Shown piece by piece: positions 1 through 9,742 of a DNA stretch of 64,000 nucleotides (its first letter is position 1; each line of letters opens with the position of its first letter). The DNA is taken from assembly GCA_964621525.1 (NCBI GenBank), contig CAZUMS010000010.1, forward strand, positions 37,868 through 101,867, in the 5' to 3' direction. This stretch comes from CAZMGV01 sp964621525 [NCBI: uncultured bacterium]. Lineage in GTDB: Bacteria > JAGRBM01. Under the pieces are notes generated by a model. The model ran no database searches. It had not been told where the DNA came from and saw only the letters and a program-made list of their open reading frames with translations. The translations under genes were made by a program, and so were the position numbers.

Positions 1-1
1 T

Positions 2-415
2 CACCTGTTCGCCCGCCAGCGGCAGGCTCTGCTGGACGCCCGCAACCGGATGGAAGCCCGGATCGGCGACCTCCTGTCGGAGGCCCGCGCGCGTACCGGG
101 CAGGCGGCGGCCAGGGCGGCCGAGGGCGACCCCCGGCGGCGGCTCGCCTCGCGGTCGAAGCAGGCGCTTGAGCTCGAGGCACGCCTCGTCCGTTCCATGG
201 ACCGGGTGCTGGCCGGACAGCGACAGCGCTTCATGGAGCTGCCGGCCCGGCTCGATGCCATGAGTCCGCTCAAGGTGCTCTCCCGGGGTTACGCCGTGCT
301 CACGACGGCCAGGGGCCAGGCCGTTCGGGAATCCTCCGACGTCAGCCCCGGCGACGAACTCACCGCCCGCCTCCATCGGGGAAGTCTCACGGTGCAGGTG
401 AAGCGGCGGGACTGA
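2..415 (+). CDS. xseA: Exodeoxyribonuclease VII large subunit, C-terminal part
   Basis: This is the last 137 codons of a gene that begins before the window. The product is the catalytic subunit of exonuclease VII, a cytoplasmic nuclease that degrades single-stranded DNA with the small subunit XseB. What can be seen is the end of the helical segment, rich in Arg and Ala, followed by the conserved tail (LSRGYAVL, then GDEL and a final beta strand) that ends the family. The reading frame is open from the first full codon at position 2. No xseB follows; ribF starts 47 bases downstream on the same strand. Confidence 0.88.
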   Translation, partial: HLFARQRQALLDARNRMEARIGDLLSEARARTGQAAARAAEGDPRRRLASRSKQALELEARLVRSMDRVLAGQRQRFMELPARLDAMSPLKVLSRGYAVLTTARGQAVRESSDVSPGDELTARLHRGSLTVQVKRRD

Positions 416-462
416 AAGGTCCCCGTCCTGAACCGCCGGGGAACGTGCTAGGGTAACTGCCA

Positions 463-1419
463 GTGAAAGTCGCGAACGCGAAAAAGATCGGGAACCGCTT
501 CTTCGAGAAGACCGTGCTCGCCATCGGCAACTTCGACGGCGTGCACCGGGGCCATCATGCGATCCTGAACGAGACGGTGCGCCTTGCGAAGGATCTCGGC
601 GTGCCGTCGGTGATCTACACGTTCCAGCCGCACCCCCGGAAAGTCCTGTTCGGCCCTGACTCCACCCGGCTCCTCACCGACTTCGACACGAAAGTCCGCC
701 TGCTCGCCCGGTTCGGGATCGACTGGGTGGTCTGGGACGAGTTCACCCGCGACTATTCCGAGCAGACGGCGGCCGAATTCGTCGAGCGCCGCCTCGTCAG
801 CGTCTTCCATGTCACGCATGTGCTCCTCGGCTACGACAGCCACTTCGGCAAGGACCGGACGGGCGGAGCGAACGAGCTGGTGGAACTCGGCCGAAGGTTC
901 AGCTTCAAGGTGGACCAGCTGGGCCCCGTTCATGTGGGCGAGCGGCCCATCAGCTCCACCTGGATCCGCGAGCGGATCGAGGTCGGCGACCTCCAGACAG
1001 CCAACGACCTGCTCGGTTACCGCTACTTTCTGAACGGCCTCGTCTGGCAGGGATTCAAACGGGGGCGGACCATCGGTTATCCCACGGCGAATCTGATGAC
1101 ACAGGCGGAAATCCTTCCCGCCATGGGCGTCTATGCGACCCGCGTGCGCATCGACGGGAAGATCCTGGACGGTGTCACCAACGTGGGCCGGAACCCGACC
1201 TTCACGGGCGAGGATTCGGCCCGTCCCGTCAATATCGAGACGCACATCTTCGACTTCGACAGCGATATCTACGGCCGCCGGATCGACGTCGTCTTCTACG
1301 AGAAGATCCGGGACGAGAAGAAGTTCGGCGGCCTGGACGAACTGAAGGGCCAGATCGCCAGGGACGCGGCGCAGGCCCGGGAAATCCTGAAAGCCGCCCC
1401 GGCACCGGAGGAGATCTGA
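463..1419 (+). CDS. ribF: Bifunctional riboflavin kinase / FAD synthetase
   Basis: Converts riboflavin to FMN and then FAD in the cytoplasm. At 318 residues it has the usual length. Residues 22-32 (GNFDGVHRGHH) form the nucleotidyl-transfer motif of the FAD synthetase domain. Near residue 205 the motif GYPTANL marks the flavokinase domain, followed by GVTNVGRNPTF. The start is a GTG; an ATG alternative would cut into the first strand. It ends three bases before aroE, so the two are probably co-transcribed. The nearby acyl-CoA dehydrogenase and AroE-type enzymes need flavin or NADP, but no tighter functional link is visible. Confidence 0.95.
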   Translation: MKVANAKKIGNRFFEKTVLAIGNFDGVHRGHHAILNETVRLAKDLGVPSVIYTFQPHPRKVLFGPDSTRLLTDFDTKVRLLARFGIDWVVWDEFTRDYSEQTAAEFVERRLVSVFHVTHVLLGYDSHFGKDRTGGANELVELGRRFSFKVDQLGPVHVGERPISSTWIRERIEVGDLQTANDLLGYRYFLNGLVWQGFKRGRTIGYPTANLMTQAEILPAMGVYATRVRIDGKILDGVTNVGRNPTFTGEDSARPVNIETHIFDFDSDIYGRRIDVVFYEKIRDEKKFGGLDELKGQIARDAAQAREILKAAPAPEEI

Positions 1420-1422
1420 CCC

Positions 1423-2310
1423 ATGGGCAGTTCCAGCACCCCCAGCGTCACGGGCGTCTCCGGCACGACGCGGCTCCTCGCCGTGCTCGGCGACCCGGTG
1501 GGGCACTCGCTCTCCCCCGCCATGCACAATGCCGCCATCCGGGCGCTGGGCCTCGATCTCGTGTACGTCGCCCACCGGATCGCGCCGAAAGATCTCAAGA
1601 ATGCCATCGACGGTTTCCGCCGCGCGGGCTATCTCGGCGTGAACCTCACCGTTCCGCACAAGGAAGCCGGCTACCGGCTGTCGAAGACGCTCTCGCCCGA
1701 AGCGCGCCTCGCCGGCAGCGTGAACACGCTCGTCTTCGGACCGGACGGCATCGCCGGCCACACGACCGACGGCGCCGGCCTGCTGCGCCATCTCGAAACG
1801 GAATTTGGCCTGAAATCGAAGGGCAAACGGATCGTCATCGTCGGGGCAGGCGGAACGGCGAGGTCAGTAGCGGCCGCCGCCGGAGCGGCCGGGGCCGCCT
1901 CGGTCCATATCGCGAACCGGACGGTCGTCAAAGCGGAGACCCTCGCCGCCCTGCTCGGCTCCCGGTCCAGAGGGATCGTGACCGCCTCGAGCCTTGACCC
2001 GGTGGAACTCGCGCACCCCGTTTCCGAAGCGGACCTGATCGTCAATACGACGAGTGCAGGGCTCACGGGCGCGGCGATCCCCCGGTTTCCCTGGAAGCAG
2101 GCGGCAAGATCCTGCATCGCGGTGGACGTCATGTACGGGAAGGAAACCCCGTTCCTCCGTGACGCGAGGAAGCACCGGCTGAAGCACACGGACGGCCTCG
2201 GCATGCTGGTCCATCAGGGAGCGCTCGCCTTCGAGCTCTGGACGGGCAAAAAGCCGCCTGTCCATGAGATGTTCCGGGCCGCCGGAACGCAGCTCAAGGG
2301 CCGCCGTTGA
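1423..2310 (+). CDS. aroE: Shikimate dehydrogenase (NADP+)
   Basis: Reduces 3-dehydroshikimate to shikimate, step four of the pathway to chorismate. The product is 295 residues, typical for AroE. The N-terminal motif GDPVGHSLSPAMHN binds shikimate, NLTVPHKE carries the catalytic lysine, and GAGGTARS is the NADP-binding glycine loop. A strong GGAGGAG ribosome binding site lies about ten bases before the ATG. The gene follows ribF after three bases. Chorismate from this pathway is the substrate of trpE-trpG at 6.8-8.9 kb, which is on the other strand. Confidence 0.95.
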   Translation: MGSSSTPSVTGVSGTTRLLAVLGDPVGHSLSPAMHNAAIRALGLDLVYVAHRIAPKDLKNAIDGFRRAGYLGVNLTVPHKEAGYRLSKTLSPEARLAGSVNTLVFGPDGIAGHTTDGAGLLRHLETEFGLKSKGKRIVIVGAGGTARSVAAAAGAAGAASVHIANRTVVKAETLAALLGSRSRGIVTASSLDPVELAHPVSEADLIVNTTSAGLTGAAIPRFPWKQAARSCIAVDVMYGKETPFLRDARKHRLKHTDGLGMLVHQGALAFELWTGKKPPVHEMFRAAGTQLKGRR

Positions 2311-2369
2311 CCCCTCCGGACCCAGCCTTTAGGGTGGCGCCGCGCCAGGGACGGCGCGGCATGTTCTGA

Positions 2370-4838
2370 ATGTACGACGAGTTTCTCAAGAAGGTTTCCA
2401 GAGCCTGGACCCGAACCATCGTGGCCCGGCCCGGCCTCATCTTCCTCATCGTCCTCGGCTTCACCCTGATCTGCGGCGTTCTGGCGTCCCGGATCCAGCT
2501 CCGGACCGACTTCAAGGAACTGCTCCCCCGCGATTCACAGGCGGTGAAGGATTACACGAAATTCCGGGACCGGATCGGCGGGCTCGGCAATTTCATCGTC
2601 GTCGTCGAGAACAGCGACTTCGAGAAGGCCCGCCCGTTCGTTGACGACGTGGTGAAGGCCCTGAACGAGCAGGTTCCGCCCGGCCAGATCCGCTATATCG
2701 ACTACCGGATCACCGCCCAGAAAGCGTTTTTCGAGAAGAACAAGTATCTCTTCGTGGACCTCACGGACCTGGAGTCGGTCCGTGACCGCCTCAGGACCAA
2801 GATCGAGTGGGAGGTGAAGTGCAAGAACCCCGCCTACTTCGATCTTGAGGGCGAGTGCGAGCAGGATCCGGGTTTCGACCTCGAGGACCTCGAGAAGAAG
2901 TATTCCTCCACCACGCGGAAATACACCCGCTACATCGACGATTACTACACCTCGGCGGACGGGAAACTCGCCGCCATTCTCGTCAAACCGGCGGCCGACG
3001 GCGCGAAAATCTCCGACGTCGAAAATTTCGTGAACACCGTCGATCCGGTCATCCGGTCCGTCGATCCGGAGAAGTACGGCGCGAACATCCGGGTGAGCTA
3101 CACCGGCGCGTTCATCGTCCCCTACGAGGAATACAAGATCATGCGGCGGGACATCGCCTCGACGGCGGCGCTCTGCACCGTCCTCGTCCTGGCCTCGCTC
3201 GTCGTCTACTACGGCCGGTTCCGGTCCATCTTCCTGGTCTTTTCAGCCGCCGCCGCCGGAATGACCTGGATGTTCGCCTTCACGGCCGTCACCTACGGCT
3301 ACCTGAACTCGGTCACGGCGTTCCTCGGCACCATCGTGCTCGGCAACGGCATCAACAATGCCATCGTATTCTTCGCGCGCTACCTTGAGGAGCGCCGCCG
3401 GGGCGAAGGCATCCCCGAGGCGCTTGAGACCTCCGTCGCCGCCACACTGAAGGCCACCTTCGTCGCCGCCTTCACCACCACGGCGGCCTACGCGGCGCTC
3501 GTCGTCTCCGGCATGCAGGGACACAAGCAGTTCGGCGTCATCGGGGCCGTCGGTATCGCCCTGTGCTGGCTGGCCACCTATGTCGTCATCCCGCCGCTCA
3601 TCTGCCTCGCCGAACGGCTGCGCCCGCTCGCCGCCGCCGACAACCAGGAGACGCGCCTCCACATCGGCGACTGGATCTACCACGCCATCCGCCGCCGGCC
3701 GCAGGCCTGGCTTGCGGGCGGCGCCATCCTCACGGCGGCCGGCGCCATCTGCCTCGTCCTGTTCCTGCGGGAACCCTGGGAACAGGATTTCAGCAAGATC
3801 CGGTCGTCCTCGGGCCTCAAGACCGGCCACCAGCACATGAACCGCCTCATCATGGAGCAGATCTTCGACCTCTCCCTGACGCCTGCCGCAGTGCTGGTGG
3901 ACAGCCCGGAAGATGCGGACCTGGTTGTGGACGAACTGAAGGCCCTGATGCAGAAGCCCGGTTCCATGATTGACGCCGTCCGCTACCACCGGGATCTCGT
4001 CCCGGAACAGCAGGACGGGAAACTCGCCGTACTTGGAGAGATCCGCACGCTGCTGGACGGGCAGGCATTGAAATTCCTTACCGAAAGCCAGCGCCGCGAA
4101 GTGGAGCGGATCCGCGATTCGATGGATCTCACGCCCATCGGCTACGGCGACGTCCCGCAGGAGATCGTCCGGGCGTTCCGCGAAAAGGACGGTTCCTACG
4201 ACAAGGTGGTCTACGTCTTCCCGGATAACGGCCGGGATCTCTCGAACCGCAAGAACCTCGAGGCCTTCGTCCGCGAGACCCGCGAGATCCGCCTGCCCGG
4301 CGGCCGCACGGCGACCTCCGCCAGCGAATCGACCCTCGTGCTCGACACCGTGGATCTGACGATCGCCACCGCACCCAGGATCATCCTCTATTCGTTTATC
4401 CTCGTGGCACTGCTCGTTGCGGCGACATTCCCGCAGGTCCGGGCCTTCGCGACGCTGATGCTGACGCTCCTCGCCGCGCTCTGCATGATCTTCATCGGCT
4501 TCTACGGGCTCGACCAGAAACTGACCTTCTTCAACTTCATCGCCCTGCCCCTCACGATCGGCATCGGCATTGACTACGGCACGAACATCTACAGCCGCTA
4601 TGAGCAGGAAGGCCCCGGCTCGATCCGCGAGGTCATCCGGCACACGGGCGGAGCGGTGCTCCTGTGCTCCCTCACGACCGTCATCGGCTACGCCTCGCTG
4701 CTCATCGCGAACAACCTCATGCTCGTCTATTTCGGCTGGCTCTGCCTGATCGGCGAACTGGCCACCGTCTTTACGGCCACCGTGCTGCTCCCGGCCTGGC
4801 TCCTCTGGCGCGAACGCCGCAAGGTCGGGGCCGCCTGA
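2370..4838 (+). CDS. MMPL/RND-superfamily exporter
   Basis: Inner-membrane transporter of 822 residues with the duplicated RND plan: one helix (residues 21-40), a large periplasmic domain, a cluster of about five helices (about 260-410), then the same again (helix near 455, second loop, helices about 665-815). The second half has GIGIDYG near residue 730, the membrane aspartate used for proton coupling. The matching site in the first half reads LGNGINNAIVF, with Asn in place of Asp, so coupling may be one-sided. The family includes HpnN-type hopanoid and lipid exporters; the substrate here is unknown and no periplasmic adaptor gene lies beside it. Confidence 0.85.
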   Translation: MYDEFLKKVSRAWTRTIVARPGLIFLIVLGFTLICGVLASRIQLRTDFKELLPRDSQAVKDYTKFRDRIGGLGNFIVVVENSDFEKARPFVDDVVKALNEQVPPGQIRYIDYRITAQKAFFEKNKYLFVDLTDLESVRDRLRTKIEWEVKCKNPAYFDLEGECEQDPGFDLEDLEKKYSSTTRKYTRYIDDYYTSADGKLAAILVKPAADGAKISDVENFVNTVDPVIRSVDPEKYGANIRVSYTGAFIVPYEEYKIMRRDIASTAALCTVLVLASLVVYYGRFRSIFLVFSAAAAGMTWMFAFTAVTYGYLNSVTAFLGTIVLGNGINNAIVFFARYLEERRRGEGIPEALETSVAATLKATFVAAFTTTAAYAALVVSGMQGHKQFGVIGAVGIALCWLATYVVIPPLICLAERLRPLAAADNQETRLHIGDWIYHAIRRRPQAWLAGGAILTAAGAICLVLFLREPWEQDFSKIRSSSGLKTGHQHMNRLIMEQIFDLSLTPAAVLVDSPEDADLVVDELKALMQKPGSMIDAVRYHRDLVPEQQDGKLAVLGEIRTLLDGQALKFLTESQRREVERIRDSMDLTPIGYGDVPQEIVRAFREKDGSYDKVVYVFPDNGRDLSNRKNLEAFVRETREIRLPGGRTATSASESTLVLDTVDLTIATAPRIILYSFILVALLVAATFPQVRAFATLMLTLLAALCMIFIGFYGLDQKLTFFNFIALPLTIGIGIDYGTNIYSRYEQEGPGSIREVIRHTGGAVLLCSLTTVIGYASLLIANNLMLVYFGWLCLIGELATVFTATVLLPAWLLWRERRKVGAA

Positions 4839-4964
4839 CAAACGGCGGTTTTTGTCTCTCCCCGAAGGCCCCCGCCGCCTCTGGAAACCCGGCCCGGCAG
4901 CGGTTACACCGTCCGGGAGTTTCCGCCGGTTTTCCGGCGCCAGACCTTCAGAGGACGTACGATC

Positions 4965-6809
4965 ATGGATCTTCAGCGGGCGGTATTCGGGCTTTGGAAC
5001 GGCGGCCATTTCCTTCATTTCGGCGAGGACATCGGCGTCCAGCGGCTCAAGGATCTGGTGCGCAAGTCGTACGACCTCGGCGTACGGACGTTCATCACGG
5101 CCGATGTCTACGGTGAGGGCGAGGCGGACACGATCGCCGGCGAGGTACTGAGCCAGTATCCCCGCGACAGCTACTGCCTCGTGGGCGGCATCGGCCACGA
5201 TTTCTACAAAGGCGAGCGGGAGGGCGAAAAGGGCTACCCCCGGTTCACGGACCCGGCGCTCCGGCCCGCTGCCGAATACGACAGCTACATCCGCATGGCG
5301 GTCGAAAACTCGCTGAAGCGCTGCCGGACCGACCACTTCGACCTCCTGTTCATGCACAACCCCGACCACACGGGCTACACGAGCGCGGCGGTCTGGGATT
5401 CGCTCTCGAAGGTAAAGGCAGAGGGCAAGACGAAAATGCTCGGCCTCGCCCCCGGCCCGGCCAACGGTTTCACGCTCGACATCATCAACTGCTTCGAAAA
5501 ATTCGGCGACCGCATCGACTGGGCGATGATCATCCTGAACCCTCTGGAGCCCTGGCCGGGAAGCTACAGCTTCAAGGCGGCGAAGAAGCACAACATCAAG
5601 GTGGTCACGCGGGTCGTGGACTACGGCGGCCTGTTCCACGGCTACATCCGGCCCGGTCACAAGTTCCCCCGGAACGACCACCGCTCGTTCCGCCCCGCCG
5701 GCTGGGTCGAGGAGGGCCTGAAGAAAATCGACCGCATGCGGCCCATCGCCGACAAGCACGGCGTCTCGCTGCTCCAGATGGCCTGCCTCTGGACGCTCGG
5801 CCAGGAACCGGTGGAAGCGGTCGTCCCGACACTGCTCCAGGAACAGGGACCCGACTCGGTGCCGGTCGAGAAGCAGCTCGAAGACCTCTCGAAGCTTCCG
5901 GCGAAAAACCTCCTCACAGCGGAGGAGATCGCCGAGATCACGAAGATTGGCGACAACAAGGGCTGCATGGCGCTCAAGGGCGGTTCGCGGCAGTTCTCCG
6001 GTCCCTCGCAGGCGGACCAGTGGCAGATCACGCCCGAGCTGGAAGACGTGGCGAAACGGTGGGGCTTCGAGCCCGACCGGGATTTCTACTACGGCGGCGA
6101 TCCCCGCGACATGCGCGAGCGCGGCATGCCGGTACGCGGACAGCCGCAGCTCTCCAGCCGCCGCCTGTTCGTCCAGCTCCAGTGCTTCACGAACGCCAAC
6201 GGCGCGGGCCCCCTGATCGAGGCGCTGAAGAAGAGCGGCATGGAAAGCGTCCTGTACGCCAGCGTGAACGACCCGCACGGGGTCGGCGTCCTCGTCCTCA
6301 GCGAGGACGAGAACACCTTCGTCACGACGGCCCGGGACGTCTTCAACAGCGAGGCGTTTGCGAAGCTGAAGCTGGTTCCCGAGATGACCATGTTCGGTCG
6401 CAGCTACGGCAGCGGCCGCGAGGCCGACCTCGAGGACTGGCTGCTCCGGCACCCGCGCCGGAACGCCATGAACAAGAACTGCCCGTGGGCCGTCTGGTAT
6501 CCGCTCCGCAGGAAAGGCGCCTTCTACCGGCTGCCCGAGGCCGAGCGCGGCAAGATTCTCATGGAGCACGGCATGATCGGCCGGAACTACGGCGCGACGG
6601 GCCTGGCCAACGATATCCGGCTCGAATGCTTCGGCATCGACCGGGACGACAACGAGTTCGTCATCGGGCTCGTGGGGCCGAGGCTCCACCCCCTGAGCAA
6701 GCTGGTCGCCGACATGCGTCCCACCACCCAGACGTCCGAATACATGGACAAGCTGGGACCGTTCTTCGTCGGACGGACGCTCTGGCAGTCCGGCTACCGC
6801 GGGGAGTGA
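4965..6809 (+). CDS. Aldo/keto reductase fused to a chlorite-dismutase-like heme domain
   Basis: A 614-residue two-domain protein. Residues 1 to about 330 are an aldo/keto reductase-like barrel: ADVYG holds D47 and Y49 of the catalytic tetrad and LFMHNPD holds H131. The usual catalytic lysine segment is not clear, because the matching stretch reads LVGGIGHDF. Residues about 385-614 resemble the chlorite dismutase/HemQ family. ILMEHGMIGRNYG places H535 where the proximal heme ligand lies, and LHPLSKLVADMRPT matches the family's C-terminal dimer core. The spacer (about 330-385) is polar. No transmembrane segment or signal peptide is seen. The function is unknown; heme handling or a redox reaction coupled to NAD(P)H is inference. 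Confidence 0.75.
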   Translation: MDLQRAVFGLWNGGHFLHFGEDIGVQRLKDLVRKSYDLGVRTFITADVYGEGEADTIAGEVLSQYPRDSYCLVGGIGHDFYKGEREGEKGYPRFTDPALRPAAEYDSYIRMAVENSLKRCRTDHFDLLFMHNPDHTGYTSAAVWDSLSKVKAEGKTKMLGLAPGPANGFTLDIINCFEKFGDRIDWAMIILNPLEPWPGSYSFKAAKKHNIKVVTRVVDYGGLFHGYIRPGHKFPRNDHRSFRPAGWVEEGLKKIDRMRPIADKHGVSLLQMACLWTLGQEPVEAVVPTLLQEQGPDSVPVEKQLEDLSKLPAKNLLTAEEIAEITKIGDNKGCMALKGGSRQFSGPSQADQWQITPELEDVAKRWGFEPDRDFYYGGDPRDMRERGMPVRGQPQLSSRRLFVQLQCFTNANGAGPLIEALKKSGMESVLYASVNDPHGVGVLVLSEDENTFVTTARDVFNSEAFAKLKLVPEMTMFGRSYGSGREADLEDWLLRHPRRNAMNKNCPWAVWYPLRRKGAFYRLPEAERGKILMEHGMIGRNYGATGLANDIRLECFGIDRDDNEFVIGLVGPRLHPLSKLVADMRPTTQTSEYMDKLGPFFVGRTLWQSGYRGE

Positions 6810-6821
6810 GACGCGGCGGCC

Positions 6822-7412
6822 TCAGGCCGCCGGCTTCACGCTCACGCCGCAGCTTTTCAGGAAGTTCGCGATCAGCTTCTTTCCCTCGGTCGTCAGGATC
6901 GACTCCGGGTGGAACTGGACGCCCTCGACCGGAAGCTTCTTGTGCCGGAGCCCCATGATCTCGCCGCCTTCGGTCCAGGCGCTTACTTCGAGATCTGCCG
7001 GCAGCGACTGTTTCTCCACCACGAGCGAATGGTAGCGGGTGGCCGGAAACGGATTCTGGAGTCCCGAAAACACCCCCTTCCCGTCGTGATGAATCTCGCT
7101 GACCTTCCCGTGCATGGGAACCTTCGCCCGGATCACCTTGCCGCCGAACGCCTGCCCCATCGCCTGATGGCCGAGGCACACGCCGAAGACCGGGTATTTG
7201 CCCGCGAGCTTTTCGAACACCCCGAGGCTGATGCCCGCTTCGTTGGGCGTGCAGGGGCCGGGGCTGACGACGATGCCCTGGGGCTTCAGCCGCTCGATCT
7301 CCTCGACCGTGATCTTGTCGTTCCGCACGACCTTCGTTTCGGCGCCGAGTTCGGAGAGGTACTGGAACAGGTTGTAGGTAAACGAATCGTAGTTATCGAT
7401 GAGCAGAATCAT
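6822..7412 (-). CDS. trpG: Anthranilate/aminodeoxychorismate synthase glutaminase
   Basis: Glutamine amidotransferase that feeds ammonia to TrpE, making anthranilate from chorismate. The product is 196 residues and begins with [15 protein letters not shown]79 in GVCLGHQ is the nucleophile; GVQFHPES supplies the His-Glu pair. The frame stays open upstream, but this ATG overlaps the trpE stop by four bases (ATGA), which fixes the start and indicates translational coupling. In many bacteria the same subunit also serves p-aminobenzoate synthesis. The gene ends 12 bases from the convergent aldo/keto reductase gene. Confidence 0.93.
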   Translation of the reverse strand: MILLIDNYDSFTYNLFQYLSELGAETKVVRNDKITVEEIERLKPQGIVVSPGPCTPNEAGISLGVFEKLAGKYPVFGVCLGHQAMGQAFGGKVIRAKVPMHGKVSEIHHDGKGVFSGLQNPFPATRYHSLVVEKQSLPADLEVSAWTEGGEIMGLRHKKLPVEGVQFHPESILTTEGKKLIANFLKSCGVSVKPAA

Positions 7413-8896
7413 GACAGACCTTTCATCGCCATCTCGAGGGCGCGCCGGAGCGCCGAGGCCTTGGCGAGACATTCCCGGTGTTCGCTGGCAGGCACGGAAT
7501 CGGCGACGATCCCGGCCCCCGCCTGCCAGTGGACCCGTCCGTCGGCGAGGTAGAACGTGCGGATCGCGATGCAGAAATCCATCTCGCCGGTGGGCGAGAA
7601 GTAGCCGACAGCGCCGCCGTACCAGCCGCGCCGGGTCTTCTCCATCTCGTCGATGATCTCCATGGCGCGGATTTTCGGGGCGCCCGACAGCGTTCCCGCC
7701 GGGAACGCCGCCGCCAGCACGTCGAAGGCGTCCTTGCCGGGGGCGATCTTCCCCGTGACGTTCGAGACGATGTGCATGACGTGGCTGTACCGCTCGATCA
7801 CCATGAGATCGGTCACTTTCACCGACCCGGCGGCCGCCACCCGGCCGACGTCGTTCCGGCCCAGGTCCACGAGCATGATGTGCTCGGCCCGTTCCTTGGG
7901 ATCGGCGATGAGCCTCTTCTCGTTGGCCAGGTCCTCCTCCGGCGTCTGGCCGCGCGGCAGCGTCCCGGCGATGGGCCGTACCGTCACCTCGTCGCCGTCC
8001 AGCCGCACGAGTACCTCCGGGGAAGAGCCCACCAGCGCGCAACCGTCGAACTCGAGCAGGAACAGGTAGGGGGACGGGTTCACCTGCCGGAGCGCCCGGT
8101 AGAGCTGGAACGCGTCCACCGGCACGTTCGCCGTGAACCGCTGGGAGAGCACCACCTGGAAGATGTCTCCCGCGGCGATGTACTCCTTCGACCGGCGGAC
8201 CGTCTGCTCGTATTCCTCCTGCGAGGTGTTGTGGTCCACCCGGAGCTCTCCGCCCGGCGCTTCGGGCAGGTCGGGGAGCGGCCCGCGGATCGCCGCCGCC
8301 ATCGCCTCGAGCTCTTCCACGGCGGCCTGCCGGGCACGTTCGACCGTCGGATGGGCGTCGAGGTCGGCCAGCGCCACCAGCGTCATCTGGCGCGTGACGT
8401 TGTCCACCACCGCCACGCGGCCGGTGAAAATGAACTCGAAATCGAGCGCGTTCAGTTCGTCCGGGAGCCGGTCCGGCAGTTTCTCGAAGTAGCGCACCGA
8501 ATCGTAGGCCGCGTAGCCCACCGCCCCGCCGAAGAACTTGGGCAGTCCCGGAACCTTCGCGAAGGGACTGGCTTTCAGGCGTTCCCGGACGATCTCGAAC
8601 GGATTGCCGGCGGGCTCAAGCGTCTCCCGCGCCGTACCCCGGACGATCTCCACCTTCCGGTTCTTGCACCGGACGATCTCCCGGGCTCCGGCGCCGATGA
8701 TCGAGTAACGGCCCCACCGCTCTCCACCCTCGGCGCTTTCAAGGAGAAACGACGGCCTGACGGAGGCAAGCTTCCGGTAGACCGACAACGGGGTATCGAG
8801 GTCGGCCGGAAGCCGGAGGGTCAGAGGGACGAGCTTCGCGCCGCCCTCGCGGGCGATCCGTTCGAACTCGGCGAACTCGGGCAGAATCGGGTTCAT
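7409..8896 (-). CDS. trpE: Anthranilate synthase component I
   Basis: Chorismate-binding subunit of anthranilate synthase, 495 residues. The LLES motif near residue 50 belongs to the tryptophan feedback site and favours TrpE over PabB. The C-terminal chorismate-binding domain shows [15 protein letters not shown] and [14 protein letters not shown]. The gene is immediately upstream of trpG with a four-base overlap. The 159-base region before the start contains inverted repeats but no run of Trp codons, so classic attenuation is not evident. The rest of the trp pathway is not in the window. Confidence 0.95.
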   Translation of the reverse strand: MNPILPEFAEFERIAREGGAKLVPLTLRLPADLDTPLSVYRKLASVRPSFLLESAEGGERWGRYSIIGAGAREIVRCKNRKVEIVRGTARETLEPAGNPFEIVRERLKASPFAKVPGLPKFFGGAVGYAAYDSVRYFEKLPDRLPDELNALDFEFIFTGRVAVVDNVTRQMTLVALADLDAHPTVERARQAAVEELEAMAAAIRGPLPDLPEAPGGELRVDHNTSQEEYEQTVRRSKEYIAAGDIFQVVLSQRFTANVPVDAFQLYRALRQVNPSPYLFLLEFDGCALVGSSPEVLVRLDGDEVTVRPIAGTLPRGQTPEEDLANEKRLIADPKERAEHIMLVDLGRNDVGRVAAAGSVKVTDLMVIERYSHVMHIVSNVTGKIAPGKDAFDVLAAAFPAGTLSGAPKIRAMEIIDEMEKTRRGWYGGAVGYFSPTGEMDFCIAIRTFYLADGRVHWQAGAGIVADSVPASEHRECLAKASALRRALEMAMKGLS

Positions 8897-9055
8897 GACA
8901 TGCTTTCGCTGGTGCTGCGGGTGCCGGCGTATCGCCGGAGCCCGGTAGCCCTCTCACCTTGGAGAGGGTCCTGATGAATAAACGCAGGGGTGAAAAAGAA
9001 AAAGCGTCAGAAGGCCCGGGCGGGCCACCAGCGGAGAACGGAAATGAGGGGAAAC

Positions 9056-9640
9056 TCAGCCATCCTGAGGGGAGTCTAGGCGGAACTTCTCCAGCTCGTC
9101 AATGAGCCGGTTCATCTGGGACTGCGCCTCGGTCGTACGGCCCGCCGCAAGGTCCGACTTCGCCTGGACCGCCAGATTCTTGATCGTCCTGATTTCGTCG
9201 CGGTTCTTGGCAACCACCTGATTGACCAGCACGGCCAGTTCCTCGAAGTGGTCGCCCGGCCGTCCGCTGAACTTCACCGTAAGATCGTGGTTCATCACCC
9301 GCTTCAGGGTGTTCTTGAGCCCCACCACCGGTCCGAAGATCCGGTGGCTGCCGATCACCGACACGAGGCCGACGGCGATAAAGGGAAGAATAAACCACGG
9401 CCACTTGTCGAGGTGGTAGAAAAGAAACTGGTTCGTCGCCCGCTGGGCGTCCGAGAGCTGCCACTGGGGGCCCGGCCGGTAAATCGGGATCATCACCGCG
9501 CCCGCGAAGATGAGACAGTAGAGCCAGGCGCGGACCATGAACACGGTCTGCTCCTGCGGCTCGATAAACATGCGGCGGCGCTTGTGGAAGTTGTTGTCGC
9601 TCACGGCAGATGGCCCTCCGGCCCATGAGAATTCGTTCAT
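9056..9640 (-). CDS. Two-helix membrane protein with HAMP-like segment
   Basis: A 194-residue protein with two predicted membrane helices (about residues 32-54 and 81-97) enclosing a short loop. A HAMP-like segment (about 98-150) and a polar helical tail follow. There is no kinase, methyl-accepting or cyclase domain, so it looks like a stand-alone HAMP relay or scaffold. The start used is the ATG before NEFSW; a second ATG at codon 24 (MFIEPQEQ) is also possible. It is divergent from exbB-exbD with a gap of about 100 bases. Similar short HAMP proteins are common in deltaproteobacteria; the function is unknown. Confidence 0.7.
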   Translation of the reverse strand: MNEFSWAGGPSAVSDNNFHKRRRMFIEPQEQTVFMVRAWLYCLIFAGAVMIPIYRPGPQWQLSDAQRATNQFLFYHLDKWPWFILPFIAVGLVSVIGSHRIFGPVVGLKNTLKRVMNHDLTVKFSGRPGDHFEELAVLVNQVVAKNRDEIRTIKNLAVQAKSDLAAGRTTEAQSQMNRLIDELEKFRLDSPQDG

Positions 9641-9742
9641 GGAGTTATACCCGCCCCCGCACGCCGGGTAAACCCCTTTTGGCCTCCCCCTCCCCCGCCT
9701 TGCGGCGCCCGGCGTCCGGCGGCTATTCAGAGGCTCCTGACC

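Noticed and set aside
3243-6689. 1148-codon open frame on the reverse strand
   Set aside because: It is a shadow of the MMPL and aldo/keto reductase genes, which have clear domains on the forward strand. High GC leaves antisense frames open.
7478-8974. 498-codon forward frame across trpE
   Set aside because: trpE on the other strand has all family motifs. The forward frame translates to Arg/Asp/His/Val-rich sequence typical of an antisense shadow.
9010-9030. Terminator after the HAMP-like gene
   Set aside because: GGCCC/GGGCC is short and its T-run is about seven bases away; too weak to list.
8897-9055. Trp attenuator before trpE
   Set aside because: Inverted repeats exist (CCCTCTC/GAGAGGG), but no short frame with consecutive TGG codons and no hairpin with an adjacent T-run is seen.
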